DNA of 64,000 nucleotides from Streptomyces violascens (lineage in GTDB: Bacteria; Actinomycetota; Actinomycetes; Streptomycetales; Streptomycetaceae): the NCBI RefSeq assembly GCF_014649955.1, contig NZ_BMUA01000005.1:124001-188000 (forward strand), written 5' to 3'. The notes beneath the pieces are model-generated. The model was not told the DNA's origin. It ran no database searches and worked only from the letters and a program-made list of their open reading frames with translations. Shown here one piece after another: positions 1 to 7,801 of the stretch (the stretch's first letter is position 1; each line of letters opens with the position of its first letter). Both the position numbers and the translations under genes were made by a program.

Positions 1-155
1 TCGAAGGAGGAGCCGCGAGCCACCCCCGCGAGCACGCGGCCGTCGACCGGCGAGACATCGGTGAAGGCGGTGGGGGAGCCGACGCGCGCGCCGCCGATCC
101 AGTGCCGCGTGTCGACGGCGACCCCGGCGACGGCGGCGGTGTGCTCACTCGTCAT
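1..155 (-). CDS. Aldehyde dehydrogenase, N-terminal fragment (cut by window edge)
   Basis: Reading leftward from an ATG at 155, the 51 visible residues contain HWIGGARV and the phrase SPVDGRVLAGVARG. These are typical of the first 50 residues of NAD(P)-dependent aldehyde dehydrogenases, before the Rossmann fold. A GGAGG ribosome site lies just upstream. The catalytic Cys and Glu are outside the window. The gene follows the acetoacetate-decarboxylase-family gene by 58 bp in the same direction, so it probably closes the ferredoxin-reductase operon and oxidises an aldehyde made by that pathway. The substrate cannot be told. Family assignment is fairly sure; completeness cannot be judged. Confidence 0.75.
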   Translation of the reverse strand, partial: MTSEHTAAVAGVAVDTRHWIGGARVGSPTAFTDVSPVDGRVLAGVARGSSF

Positions 156-213
156 GTCCGTCCTCCGACCGATCGGCACAAGTGCCTCCAACTGGGTATG
201 AAATACATGGGAG

Positions 214-1020
214 TTATTCGGCTCCCGAGGTGTTGGATTCGAGGAGTCTGCCTCCGTCCCACACGACGCCGACCTGCCGGTAGTACGCCGCGATCGGCTC
301 CCGCACCGCGAGGCGGGCCAACTCTTCGGTGGGGGAGTCGAAGAGTTCGAGGTCGGCGTCCCCCGCCCACGCCTGCCCCGCCTCGAAGGACGCGGTGCCG
401 GACTCGACCAGCTCGTCGAGGGCGAGCCCCTTGCCTTTCTCGATGGAGGGCAGCCAGCGGTGATGAGCCATCGGGTGTGCGTTCACGAAGCCGCCCGTCG
501 GAGAGGGCTGACGCAGCGTCACCACGGCCTGGGCCAGCCTGCGGTCGGCCGCCGCGAGGGTGGCCCCGAAGCGGGCACCGGCCTCGATCCGGGGCGCCGG
601 CCCGAACGGGTGCGGCCGGGTCTGATGGACCGAGCCCAGCTTCTTCGGATAACCCTGGTGGAAGCCGCGTACGACCGCGAAGTCCTTGTCGACCCAGATG
701 TACACGCAGCGCGAATAGACCTGCCCCCGGTACGAGCAGCGCACGACCGCGAGCGTCTCCTTGTACTGGGCCCGCACCGGGTCGAGGAGCTCATCCCTTG
801 ACGCCGAACAGGACTGCCAGTCCGCCCAGACGAGCGCGACCGCACCCGGGTCCTCGGCCGCCAACTCCAGTGGATGGGGCAGGAGTTCACGTACGCGCTC
901 CGGGTCCGTGCGGTATTCGACCGTGAGGACGTCGCCCGAGTAGTGCCACGGGGGAGCGGGGACGATGGACGATTCGCCGGTCGCCGTCTTCGGGTGGAAA
1001 TAGCCACGGACGCTGCTCAC
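214..1020 (-). CDS. Acetoacetate decarboxylase family protein
   Basis: This is a 268-residue cytosolic protein. The ADC fold is recognisable from the HYSGDVLTVEYRTDPERV start and from GYPKKLGS at about residues 123-130. That stretch carries the Lys-Lys pair (126, 127) which in acetoacetate decarboxylase supplies the Schiff-base lysine and its pKa-tuning neighbour, so chemistry at the carbonyl of a keto acid is plausible. Family members also include non-decarboxylases. The GTG start at 1020 overlaps the reductase stop (GTGA), which implies translational coupling and rules out the longer frame running upstream through the reductase. The stop is TAA. The substrate is unknown; context suggests a P450-initiated catabolic route. 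Confidence 0.8.
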   Translation of the reverse strand: MSSVRGYFHPKTATGESSIVPAPPWHYSGDVLTVEYRTDPERVRELLPHPLELAAEDPGAVALVWADWQSCSASRDELLDPVRAQYKETLAVVRCSYRGQVYSRCVYIWVDKDFAVVRGFHQGYPKKLGSVHQTRPHPFGPAPRIEAGARFGATLAAADRRLAQAVVTLRQPSPTGGFVNAHPMAHHRWLPSIEKGKGLALDELVESGTASFEAGQAWAGDADLELFDSPTEELARLAVREPIAAYYRQVGVVWDGGRLLESNTSGAE

Positions 1021-2414
1021 GAGGCGGCTCCTTGCGGGCTGAGGGCGGGCCTTTCGAGGAGGAGGGAACGGTGCCGGGCGGCGGCCGCGGCGGCGGCCGG
1101 ACCGCCGAGCCCCACCACGCCGACGAGGCGTCCGTCGCGGTGGTAGCCCACCAGCATGTCGCCGTCCGCCTCTCCGTCGAGCAGCCGGACGTCGTCGTGC
1201 CCGAGCTCGGGCGAGCCGAAGGACTGGAGCCGGAAGTCGTACTGGTCGCTCCAGAAGGAAGGGAGAGGGGCGAAGGGTGCGAAATCGACGGGCTGTGAGC
1301 ACAGTTGCGCTGTCAGCACCTTTGCGGCGTGCCTTGCCGTGTCACCCGGTATCGACCAGTGCTCGACCCGGCGCGGAACGCCGTCGTACCGGGCGTTGGG
1401 GAAGCGGGCGATGTCACCGACGGCGACCACGTAGGGGAGGCAGCCCGCGTCTGCTGTCGTGCCGTACGGCGGTGCGCCCGCCTCGTGCGAGGCGCCACGT
1501 GCCGACCCGCCGCCCGCCTCGGAAGCCACGCCGAATGCCCGTCCGCCCGCCTCGGAGCCCACGCGGAATGCCCCTCCGCCCGCCGTGGCCGCCCCGTCGG
1601 CGCCGCGCCGCGCCCTCAGGTGCTCATCGGTGAGTACGCCGTCGGACAGGTCGAGGCCGTTGCCCGCCAACCACTCGGTGTTGGCGACCGAGCCGACCGA
1701 CTCGACGACCACGTCGGCCGGCAGGACCCGCCCGTCGCTCAGGACGACCCCCGTCACACGGCCATCGCCCTCGAACCCGGCGACTCCTGTCCCCAGCGCG
1801 AATCGCACCCCGCGTTCCTCATGTCGGCGCAGCAGCGCCCGGGCGAGGAACTCGCCGAGCGGGCGCAGCATCGGCAGGGGCTCGACATCGACCACGGTCA
1901 CCTCGGCGACGCCGAGACCGACGGCGGTGGCGGCCACCTCGCAGCCGATGAACCCCGCGCCTGTCACCACCAACCGCACGCCGGGCAGGGCGAGTTCGGC
2001 CCGGAGTGCGCGTATGTCGGCCAGCGTGCGGACCGTATGGCGGCCGCTGCCCGGTCCTGACGGTCCCGGGCAGCGCAGCCGCCGCGCGCGCAGACCGGTC
2101 GCGACGACCAGGCCGTCGAAGTCGAGCTCTTCGCCGTCGTCGAGGACGACGACGCGGTCCCGCAGCCGGGCGCCCGTCACCCTCGTCCCCAGCCTCCACT
2201 CCACATCGGCGGTGTTCGCCCGCGGAGTGAGGGCCAGCGAGGCGAAGGGCGCCGTTCCGGCGAGGACGCGCTTGGAGAGCGGGGGCCGGTTGTAGGGCAT
2301 GTGGGGCTCGTCGCCGACCGCCGTGATCGGCCCGGTCCAGCCGACGGCGCGCAACTGCTCGGCGGCGCGCAGCCCGCCCAGCGACGCCCCGGCCACGACC
2401 ACGCGCGCGGCCAC
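1017..2414 (-). CDS. FAD-dependent ferredoxin reductase
   Basis: This 465-residue protein is of the putidaredoxin/rubredoxin reductase type. The N-terminal FAD motif reads GASLGGL (9-15), the NAD(H)-binding motif GAGFIG (152-157), and the second FAD motif AVGDIARFPN (331-340). It should pass electrons from NAD(P)H to the ferredoxin encoded 5 bp upstream and so to the two divergent P450s. The start is GTG at 2414. Odd feature: between the NAD domain and the second FAD motif (about residues 271-326) lies a Gly/Ala/Ser/Glu-rich insert encoded by imperfect 33-36 bp tandem repeats. Family members are usually about 400-420 residues, so the insert largely accounts for the extra length. Confidence 0.9.
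   Translation of the reverse strand: MAARVVVAGASLGGLRAAEQLRAVGWTGPITAVGDEPHMPYNRPPLSKRVLAGTAPFASLALTPRANTADVEWRLGTRVTGARLRDRVVVLDDGEELDFDGLVVATGLRARRLRCPGPSGPGSGRHTVRTLADIRALRAELALPGVRLVVTGAGFIGCEVAATAVGLGVAEVTVVDVEPLPMLRPLGEFLARALLRRHEERGVRFALGTGVAGFEGDGRVTGVVLSDGRVLPADVVVESVGSVANTEWLAGNGLDLSDGVLTDEHLRARRGADGAATAGGGAFRVGSEAGGRAFGVASEAGGGSARGASHEAGAPPYGTTADAGCLPYVVAVGDIARFPNARYDGVPRRVEHWSIPGDTARHAAKVLTAQLCSQPVDFAPFAPLPSFWSDQYDFRLQSFGSPELGHDDVRLLDGEADGDMLVGYHRDGRLVGVVGLGGPAAAAAAARHRSLLLERPALSPQGAAS
1475..1576 (-). repeat. In-frame tandem repeat inside the ferredoxin reductase gene
   Basis: Three imperfect direct repeats lie at 1475-1510 (36 bp), 1511-1543 (33 bp) and 1544-1576 (33 bp). All are multiples of three, so the frame is kept. 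The last two are nearly identical and encode GAFRVGSEAGG and RAFGVASEAGG. They form a flexible insert in the reductase. Confidence 0.8.
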
Positions 2415-2419
2415 GGTGC

Positions 2420-2608
2420 TCAGGCCTCGATCCGGATGGCCTGCATCGGACAGACGTCGGCGGCCTCCTCGACGTCGGCGCGGAACGCGTCACCGGGATC
2501 GCTGAGGTAGGCGAGCCGCCCGCTGTCGTCGAGGCGGAAGACGTCCGGGGCGGCGAACACACACTGCCCGTGGTCCTGGCACTTGTTCATGTCGACGGCG
2601 ACCTTCAT
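2420..2608 (-). CDS. Small single-cluster ferredoxin for P450 electron transfer
   Basis: This 62-residue protein has the pattern Cys10-x2-His-x2-Cys16 and Cys53-Pro, typical of actinobacterial P450-associated [3Fe-4S] (or His-ligated 4Fe) ferredoxins. It is the probable electron carrier between the reductase, whose start lies 5 bp after its stop, and the two P450s on the opposite strand. The ATG at 2608 begins MKVAVDMNKC; longer frames upstream run into the promoter region and are not supported. It is the first gene of a leftward operon of ferredoxin, reductase, ADC-family protein and aldehyde dehydrogenase. Confidence 0.9.
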   Translation of the reverse strand: MKVAVDMNKCQDHGQCVFAAPDVFRLDDSGRLAYLSDPGDAFRADVEEAADVCPMQAIRIEA

Positions 2609-2685
2609 GGGCCGACTCCCTGTGACCGAACTGTGTAGACGAGCCGTTTGACCAAGCTGCTCGATCGAACCGCTCGACCGAACTC

Positions 2686-2699
2686 GTTTGACACCAAAC
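2686..2699. promoter_or_regulatory. Palindromic operator GTTTG-N4-CAAAC, copy 1
   Basis: GTTTGACACCAAAC is a perfect inverted repeat 78 bp upstream of the ferredoxin start. The same GTTTG-N4-CAAAC arms recur at 2840-2853, near the divergent ligase gene. It is probably bound by the regulator of the cluster; the IclR-type protein at 7031 is the nearest candidate (inference). Confidence 0.6.
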
Positions 2700-2730
2700 A
2701 ACATAGAGACGTGTCGCCAGGGGGTCAATG

Positions 2731-2818
2731 CCCTTGCAGGGGGCGTGAGTTCATGCGCGCATCCCCTTGCGGGGAGGTGCGCGTTCACCCCTTCGGAGAG
2801 GCGCGCAACCCCTTGCGG
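2731..2818. repeat. Degenerate CCCCTTGCGG direct repeats in divergent promoter
   Basis: Cores of the form CCCTTGCRGG, CCCCTTGCGGGG, CCCCTTCGGAG and CCCCTTGCGGTG begin near 2731, 2763, 2788 and 2809. They are interleaved with GCGCGC tracts and lie exactly between the two palindromic operators. Function is unknown. They could be further regulator half-sites or simple slippage repeats. Confidence 0.4.
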
Positions 2819-2839
2819 TGGGCGCCCCGCATCCATACC

Positions 2840-2853
2840 GTTTGAAGCCAAAC
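2840..2853. promoter_or_regulatory. Palindromic operator GTTTG-N4-CAAAC, copy 2
   Basis: GTTTGAAGCCAAAC has the same arms and spacer length as copy 1, 154 bp away. It lies 33 bp before the GTG of the glutamine-synthetase-like gene, a repressor-like position near the transcription start. Together the two copies suggest joint control of both divergent operons. Confidence 0.6.
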
Positions 2854-2885
2854 CAATAGCGTGCGCTCAGCCCGAGGAGACGTCG

Positions 2886-4250
2886 GTGAGTGCTCAAGTA
2901 CCTTCAGAGGCAAGCCAGTTCACGGAGCGGCTGTCCGTCGAGGGCGTCGATGTGGTCCGGGTGACGTACCCCGACCTCATCGGCACCGACCGCGCCCGGG
3001 ACATACTCCTCGACCAGCTGCCCGCGGCCTGCTCGCACGGCCTCTCCTTCTGCCGCGCCGTCTACCACACCAGCCCCCAGGGCGATGTCGTCCCGATCGC
3101 GGGCGGCCTGGACGCCGGGCTCCCCGACATCGTCGTACGCCCAGACCTCGACACGCTCCTCACCCTGCCGTGGGAACCCGGCGTCGCCTCCTGCCTGGGC
3201 GACGTGACCGACCCGGCGACCGGCGCGCCCGTCCCCGAATCCCCCCGCGCCCTGCTGCGCGCGGTGCTCGCCCGCTGCGCGGAACACGGGCTGCGCCCGA
3301 TCGCGGGACCGGAGCTCGAATACTTCCTGTGCGATCCGGCCCCCGGCGCGCCCGGCGGCTGGCGGCGCTACAGCTGCGCCGCGGGCGCCGTCTACACCGC
3401 GGGACTGCGCGCCGACCCCGACAACCACCTCCTGCGGACCCTGCGGCTGCTGCGCGATCTCGGCATCGGGATCACCCACGGAAACCACGAATTCGACGGC
3501 GCGCAGTTCGAGATCAACCTCGTGCACTCCGAGGCGCTCGGCGCCGCCGACCGCGCCTTTCGGCTCAAGGCCGCCGTCAAGGAACTCGCCCGCAAGGAGG
3601 GCAGGCTCGCCACCTTCATGGCCAAGCCCTTCAACGACGCGGGCGGCTCGGGCTTCCACGTGCACCTGTCCTGCGATGCGAGCGAGGGAGGGGAGACCCG
3701 CAACGTCTTCGACGACCCCACCGGCCCCTACGGACTCTCCGACACCGCGCGGCACGCCGTCGCGGGGCTGCTCGCGCACGCGCCGGCGCTGGCCGCCCTG
3801 GTCAATCCGACGGTCAACTCGTACAAGCGCTTCGGGCCCGACACGGTGGCCCCCTGGCTCGTCGACTGGGGCCTGGACAACCGCAGCGCGATGGTCCGCA
3901 TCCCGCCCGAGCGCGGAGCGGGATCCCGGCTCGAACTGCGGCTCGGCGACGCGAGCGCCAACCCGTATGTGCTCATCGCCGCGACCGTCGCCGCGGCCCT
4001 GCTCGGCATCCAGGCCGGGGACGAGCCGCCCGCGCCGTTGGAGGGGTACGGCTACGACACCGCGAGGTCCGCCCTTCTTCCGGACTGCCTGCCGACCGCG
4101 CTCGACGCCCTCGAAGCGGACACCGCGCTCACGGGAATCCTCGGCAAGGACTTCACCGCGGCCTACCTGGCGTACAAGCGCAACGAGGTCGAACGCTTCC
4201 AACAGCACGTCACCGATTGGGAGTTCACGGAGTACGCGTACCACCTGTGA
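2886..4250 (+). CDS. Glutamine-synthetase-like gamma-glutamyl-amine ligase
   Basis: This 454-residue protein is of the glutamine synthetase fold. Metal and ATP site motifs are visible: GPELEYF (141-147), HEFDGAQFE (201-209), GSGFHVH (254-260), NSYKRF (311-316) and an arginine-rich RLELRLGD near 348. The N-terminal ammonium-site region differs from true glutamine synthetases. Homologues beside catabolic genes (PuuA, GlnA3/GlnA4 and the GS gene reported beside morpholine/piperidine P450 genes) glutamylate amines instead of ammonia. The GTG at 2886 has GAGGAGA 8 bp upstream. It is transcribed away from the ferredoxin operon and ahead of two P450 genes, so glutamylation of an amine substrate or product is inferred. 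Confidence 0.75.
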   Translation: MSAQVPSEASQFTERLSVEGVDVVRVTYPDLIGTDRARDILLDQLPAACSHGLSFCRAVYHTSPQGDVVPIAGGLDAGLPDIVVRPDLDTLLTLPWEPGVASCLGDVTDPATGAPVPESPRALLRAVLARCAEHGLRPIAGPELEYFLCDPAPGAPGGWRRYSCAAGAVYTAGLRADPDNHLLRTLRLLRDLGIGITHGNHEFDGAQFEINLVHSEALGAADRAFRLKAAVKELARKEGRLATFMAKPFNDAGGSGFHVHLSCDASEGGETRNVFDDPTGPYGLSDTARHAVAGLLAHAPALAALVNPTVNSYKRFGPDTVAPWLVDWGLDNRSAMVRIPPERGAGSRLELRLGDASANPYVLIAATVAAALLGIQAGDEPPAPLEGYGYDTARSALLPDCLPTALDALEADTALTGILGKDFTAAYLAYKRNEVERFQQHVTDWEFTEYAYHL

Positions 4251-4360
4251 ACGGTGGAAGCTGCCAGACCTTCCCTGTGTACCACCGGTGACCCGCAGGG
4301 CCGCGCACGCCGCCCGCGCCCCCGCCGCATCTCAGCTCAAGGAGCAAGCAAGGAGCCCCC

Positions 4361-5641
4361 ATGGCCGAGGCAAGCCCCGCCGCGTTCGACCCGATGCCCC
4401 TCGACGACGTCGACCTCGCCGACCTCGGCCGGTTCACCGACGGCATCACCCCGTGGCGCATGTTCCACACCCTGCGTCACTGGGACCCCGTCCACTGGCA
4501 GCCCGAGCCGGCCCCCAACTCCGGGTTCTGGGCGCTCACCCGCCACGAGGACATCGTCCGCGTCGACCGGGACGCCGACACGTTCACCTCCACCCGGTTC
4601 GTCAATCTCGAAGAGCTCGACGACGACCAGATCAAGAAGCGGGCCTCCATCCTCGAAATGGACGGGGCGCGCCATCGGGCGCTGCGCGGCCTGCTCCAGC
4701 GCCAGTTCGGGCAGAACGTGATCAACGGCTATGCCGACTTCCTGCGCGGTCTGACCGCGACCACCCTGGACGCGGCGCTGCCCAGGAAGAGCTTCGACTT
4801 CGTGGAGCACGTGTCCGCCGACTTCCCCATCAACGTCCTCGCCCGGCTCCTGGACGTGCCGCCCGAGGACAACCGGCGGCTCATCGACTGGGGCAACCGC
4901 ATCATCGGCCACACCGACCCCGACTACGCGGATGTGCTCCTCGACAGCGCGGAGAGCGAGCGGTACCGGGACCTGCCGTTCCGCTCGCCCGCCTCCATCG
5001 AGGTCTTCGAGTACGGTCGCGAACTCGCCCGCCGACGCCGCGGCGGCCACGGCACCGACCTCGTCTCGCGCCTCGTCAACGAAACCCCGCGCGACCAGGT
5101 CCCGCTCAGTTCCCAGGACTTCGACAACTACTTCCTGCTGCTCGTCGTCGCGGGAAACGAGACCACCCGGCACGCCATCTCGCACACCATGCTGGCCCTG
5201 ATCCAGCACCCCGACCAGCTCGACCGGCTCCGCCGCGAGCCCTCCCTCATCCCGGGCGCGGTGGAGGAGTTCCTGCGCTGGGCCTCGCCCGTCTACCACT
5301 TCCGCCGCACCGCGACCCGCGACGTCGAACTCGGCGGCAAGCGGATCAGGGAGGGAGACAAGGTCGTCATGTGGTACGCATCCGGCAACCGCGACGAGCG
5401 GGTCTTCACCGACCCGTACGCCTTCGACGTGACCCGCACCGACAACGACCACGTCACCTTCGGCAAGGGCAGCCCCCACCTGTGCCTGGGCAACCTGCTC
5501 GCGCGCACCGAAGTCCGCATCATGTTCGAGGAGTTGATTCCACGCCTCGCCGACATCCGCCTGACCGGCGAGGTCCCGAGGGTCCGCTCCAACTTCGTTA
5601 ACGGCATCAAACGGCTTCCGGTGGAGGTCACCCCCGCCTGA
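4361..5641 (+). CDS. Cytochrome P450 (CYP125/CYP124-like architecture)
   Basis: This is a 426-residue soluble P450. The I-helix motif AGNETT (264-269) keeps the acid-threonine pair. The K-helix EEFLR is at 302-306, and the heme loop FGKGSPHLCLG has Cys375 as thiolate ligand with the extra residue seen in CYP124/125/142-type enzymes. The C-terminal RSNFVNGIKRLPV also fits that group, whose members hydroxylate terminal or branched alkyl chains of sterols, terpenes and fatty acids. The ATG at 4361 has AAGGAG close upstream. It is probably supplied with electrons by the ferredoxin and reductase encoded divergently. The exact CYP family cannot be set without alignment. Confidence 0.9.
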   Translation: MAEASPAAFDPMPLDDVDLADLGRFTDGITPWRMFHTLRHWDPVHWQPEPAPNSGFWALTRHEDIVRVDRDADTFTSTRFVNLEELDDDQIKKRASILEMDGARHRALRGLLQRQFGQNVINGYADFLRGLTATTLDAALPRKSFDFVEHVSADFPINVLARLLDVPPEDNRRLIDWGNRIIGHTDPDYADVLLDSAESERYRDLPFRSPASIEVFEYGRELARRRRGGHGTDLVSRLVNETPRDQVPLSSQDFDNYFLLLVVAGNETTRHAISHTMLALIQHPDQLDRLRREPSLIPGAVEEFLRWASPVYHFRRTATRDVELGGKRIREGDKVVMWYASGNRDERVFTDPYAFDVTRTDNDHVTFGKGSPHLCLGNLLARTEVRIMFEELIPRLADIRLTGEVPRVRSNFVNGIKRLPVEVTPA

Positions 5642-5707
5642 TGCGAGGTGCGCGCCCCGGAGGAAGATCGGTGGGGCAGCCCGCCCCGACCAGCGCAAGG
5701 ACCCCGC

Positions 5708-6913
5708 GTGACACAGAACCCCGATCTCCCGCAGCCCTTCGACTCCGCCCACTTCGCCGATCCGTACGCGACGTACGAGCGGTTGCGGAAGGACGCGCCC
5801 GTACACCACACGCGGCTGCCCGACGGGACCGACGTCTGGCTGGTGCTCAGCGAATCGGACGTCCGCGCGGGGCTCACCGACCCCCGGCTCTCGGTCAACA
5901 AGGCCCACGCGGGCAACGGCTACAAGGGCTTCTCGCTGCCGCCCGCCCTGGACGCCAACCTGCTCAACATCGACCCCGACGACCACCTGCGCCTTCGCAG
6001 GCTCGTCTCCAAGGCGTTCACCCCGCGCTATGTCGAAGGAATGCGGCAGCGGATCGAGGACGCCTCCGAGCAGCGCGCGAACGCGTTCGCCGAGCGGCTG
6101 AAGGCCGACGGCTCCGTCGACCTGATCGCCGCGTTCGCCAATCCCCTTCCCGTGGCGCTCATCGGCGACCTGCTCGCCGTGCCAGAAGCCGACCGGGACG
6201 CCTTCTCCGGATGGGTCACCGCCATGCTGGATCCGGCGAGTTCGGGGGAACTGGTCGCGGCGATCGGGCACATCCACCGTTTTCTGCTCGACCTGGTGGC
6301 AGCCCGTCGTGCGGAGCCCGGCGACGACCTGCTGTCCGAACTCATCGCCGCGCGCGACGAGGGCGACCGGCTCAGCGAGGACGAGCTGGTCTCGCTCGCC
6401 TTCCTCATCCTCATGGCCGGCAGCGAGAACACCCAGCACGTCATCAGCAGCGGAATCCTCGTCCTGCTGAGCCACCCCGACCAGCTGGCGGCACTGCGCG
6501 CCGACCCTGGGCTCATGCCCGGGGCCGTCGAGGAGCTCCTGCGCTACGTGAACCCCAACCAGATGGCGATCCGCCGCTTCCCCACCGAGCCGGTCGCCAT
6601 CGGCGGGGTCACCGTTCCAGCGGGCGACACCGTCCTGCTGTGCCTGGCCGCTGCCCACCGCGACCCGGCGCGCTATCCCGACCCCGACCGCTTCGACATC
6701 CACCGCGAGGACAAGACTCACCTCGCGCTCGGCCAGGGCATGCACTACTGCCTCGGCGCGGCACTGGCCCGCATGCAGCTCCAGAGCGCTATCGCCACCC
6801 TGATCCACCGATTCCCCGAGCTGGCCCTCGCGAGCCCCGCCGACGAGCTCGCCTGGCGGACCTCCTTCCGGTCGCACGCCCTGAAGGAGCTGCCCGTCCG
6901 TCTCGCTCAGTAG
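5708..6913 (+). CDS. Cytochrome P450 (CYP107-like) with altered I-helix and heme loop
   Basis: This 401-residue P450 starts at a GTG at 5708 with AAGGA 6 bp upstream. K-helix EELLR (275-279) and Cys348 in LGQGMHYCLG are clear. Two usually conserved positions differ. The I-helix reads AGSENT (237-242), placing Asn241 where most P450s have the proton-relay Thr. The Phe that opens the heme-binding loop is Leu341. Substrate-assisted proton delivery is known in CYP107A1, which has Ala at that site, so activity is still likely. It follows the first P450 by 66 bp and is probably co-transcribed with it. Confidence 0.88.
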   Translation: MTQNPDLPQPFDSAHFADPYATYERLRKDAPVHHTRLPDGTDVWLVLSESDVRAGLTDPRLSVNKAHAGNGYKGFSLPPALDANLLNIDPDDHLRLRRLVSKAFTPRYVEGMRQRIEDASEQRANAFAERLKADGSVDLIAAFANPLPVALIGDLLAVPEADRDAFSGWVTAMLDPASSGELVAAIGHIHRFLLDLVAARRAEPGDDLLSELIAARDEGDRLSEDELVSLAFLILMAGSENTQHVISSGILVLLSHPDQLAALRADPGLMPGAVEELLRYVNPNQMAIRRFPTEPVAIGGVTVPAGDTVLLCLAAAHRDPARYPDPDRFDIHREDKTHLALGQGMHYCLGAALARMQLQSAIATLIHRFPELALASPADELAWRTSFRSHALKELPVRLAQ

Positions 6914-6984
6914 CGGGGGACACAGCCGAACCCGCGGGCCCATTGCCCGGTGAACACCCCTGTGGTTAGCCTGTGTTCGTCATT

Positions 6985-6999
6985 CCGGTCGGTGACCGG
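6985..6999. promoter_or_regulatory. Inverted repeat before the IclR gene
   Basis: CCGGTC-GGT-GACCGG is a perfect 6-bp-arm palindrome 31 bp before the IclR-family start. The position fits an autoregulatory operator, but it could also be a weak hairpin. It does not match the GTTTG-N4-CAAAC sites, so it may serve a different protein or promoter. Confidence 0.35.
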
Positions 7000-7030
7000 G
7001 GTTTCGAACAAGAAGGGTGGGTGGCCGAGC

Positions 7031-7801
7031 ATGGGCCGACTGGTTCCCGCGGTGACCAGGGCGCTGGACGTCCTGGAGCTCTTCCTGGAGAGCGAGGGGA
7101 GCCTCTCCGCGCCCGATGTCACACGCCGGCTCGGGCTGCCCCGCACCACGGTCCACGAGCTGCTCACCACGCTGGCCGCCCGCTCCTACCTGGCCCCGGT
7201 GCCCGAGCAGCCCGGCCGCTACCGGCTCGGCGTACGCACCTATCAGCTCGGCAGCCGCTACGCCGAGCAGCTCGACCTCGCGGCCGAGGGCCAGCAGGTG
7301 GCCCGCGAGGTCGCGGAGACCTGCGACGAGACCGTGCACGTCGCGATCCTGGAGGACGCCGACGTCATCTACATCGCCAAGGTCGACTCCACCCACGCCG
7401 TCCGTATGGTCTCCGCCGCCGGCCGCAGGCTGCCCGCGCACTGCACCTCCGTCGGCAAGATGCTGCTCGCCGCGCTGCCCGAGGCCGAGCTCGACGCCCG
7501 CCTCGAAGGCCGCGAACTCATCGGCATGACACCCGACAGCATCACCGACCCCGCCGCCCTGCGCACCGCGCTCGCCGAGATCCGTGCCCGCGGGACCGCC
7601 TTCGAGCACCGCGAGTCCAACCCCGATGTGAGCTGCGTGGCGGCGCCGGTCAGGGACAGCACGGGCCGGGTCGTCGCCGCGCTCTCCATCTCCGTACCTA
7701 TGATCAGATGGACCGGAGACCGAGAGGCCGAGCTCGCCGAACTCGCTCAGAAGGGCGCGGGCGACCTCTCCGTGCGGCTCGGCCACCGGGGTACGCGATG
7801 A
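7031..7801 (+). CDS. IclR-family transcriptional regulator
   Basis: This 256-residue protein has an N-terminal winged helix (about 5-70, with LGLPRTTVHELLTTL as the recognition-helix region). An IclR effector-binding domain follows, containing the typical HCTSVGKMLLAALPE and the C-terminal SCVAAPVRDSTGRVVAALSIS signature. Such proteins sense small organic acids or catabolic intermediates and usually control adjacent catabolic genes. The start is ATG at 7031 with a purine-rich AAGGGTGGG upstream. Its stop overlaps the ATG of the SMP-30 gene (ATGA), so the two are translationally coupled. It is the likely regulator of the P450/ligase cluster or of the lactonase alone. Confidence 0.9.
   Translation: MGRLVPAVTRALDVLELFLESEGSLSAPDVTRRLGLPRTTVHELLTTLAARSYLAPVPEQPGRYRLGVRTYQLGSRYAEQLDLAAEGQQVAREVAETCDETVHVAILEDADVIYIAKVDSTHAVRMVSAAGRRLPAHCTSVGKMLLAALPEAELDARLEGRELIGMTPDSITDPAALRTALAEIRARGTAFEHRESNPDVSCVAAPVRDSTGRVVAALSISVPMIRWTGDREAELAELAQKGAGDLSVRLGHRGTR

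Noticed and set aside
4337..6943. 868-residue open frame on the minus strand opposite the two P450 genes
   Set aside because: It is antisense to two clear P450 genes with motifs and ribosome sites. Its product is Gly/Val/Glu-rich without domains, an artefact of high-GC codon usage.
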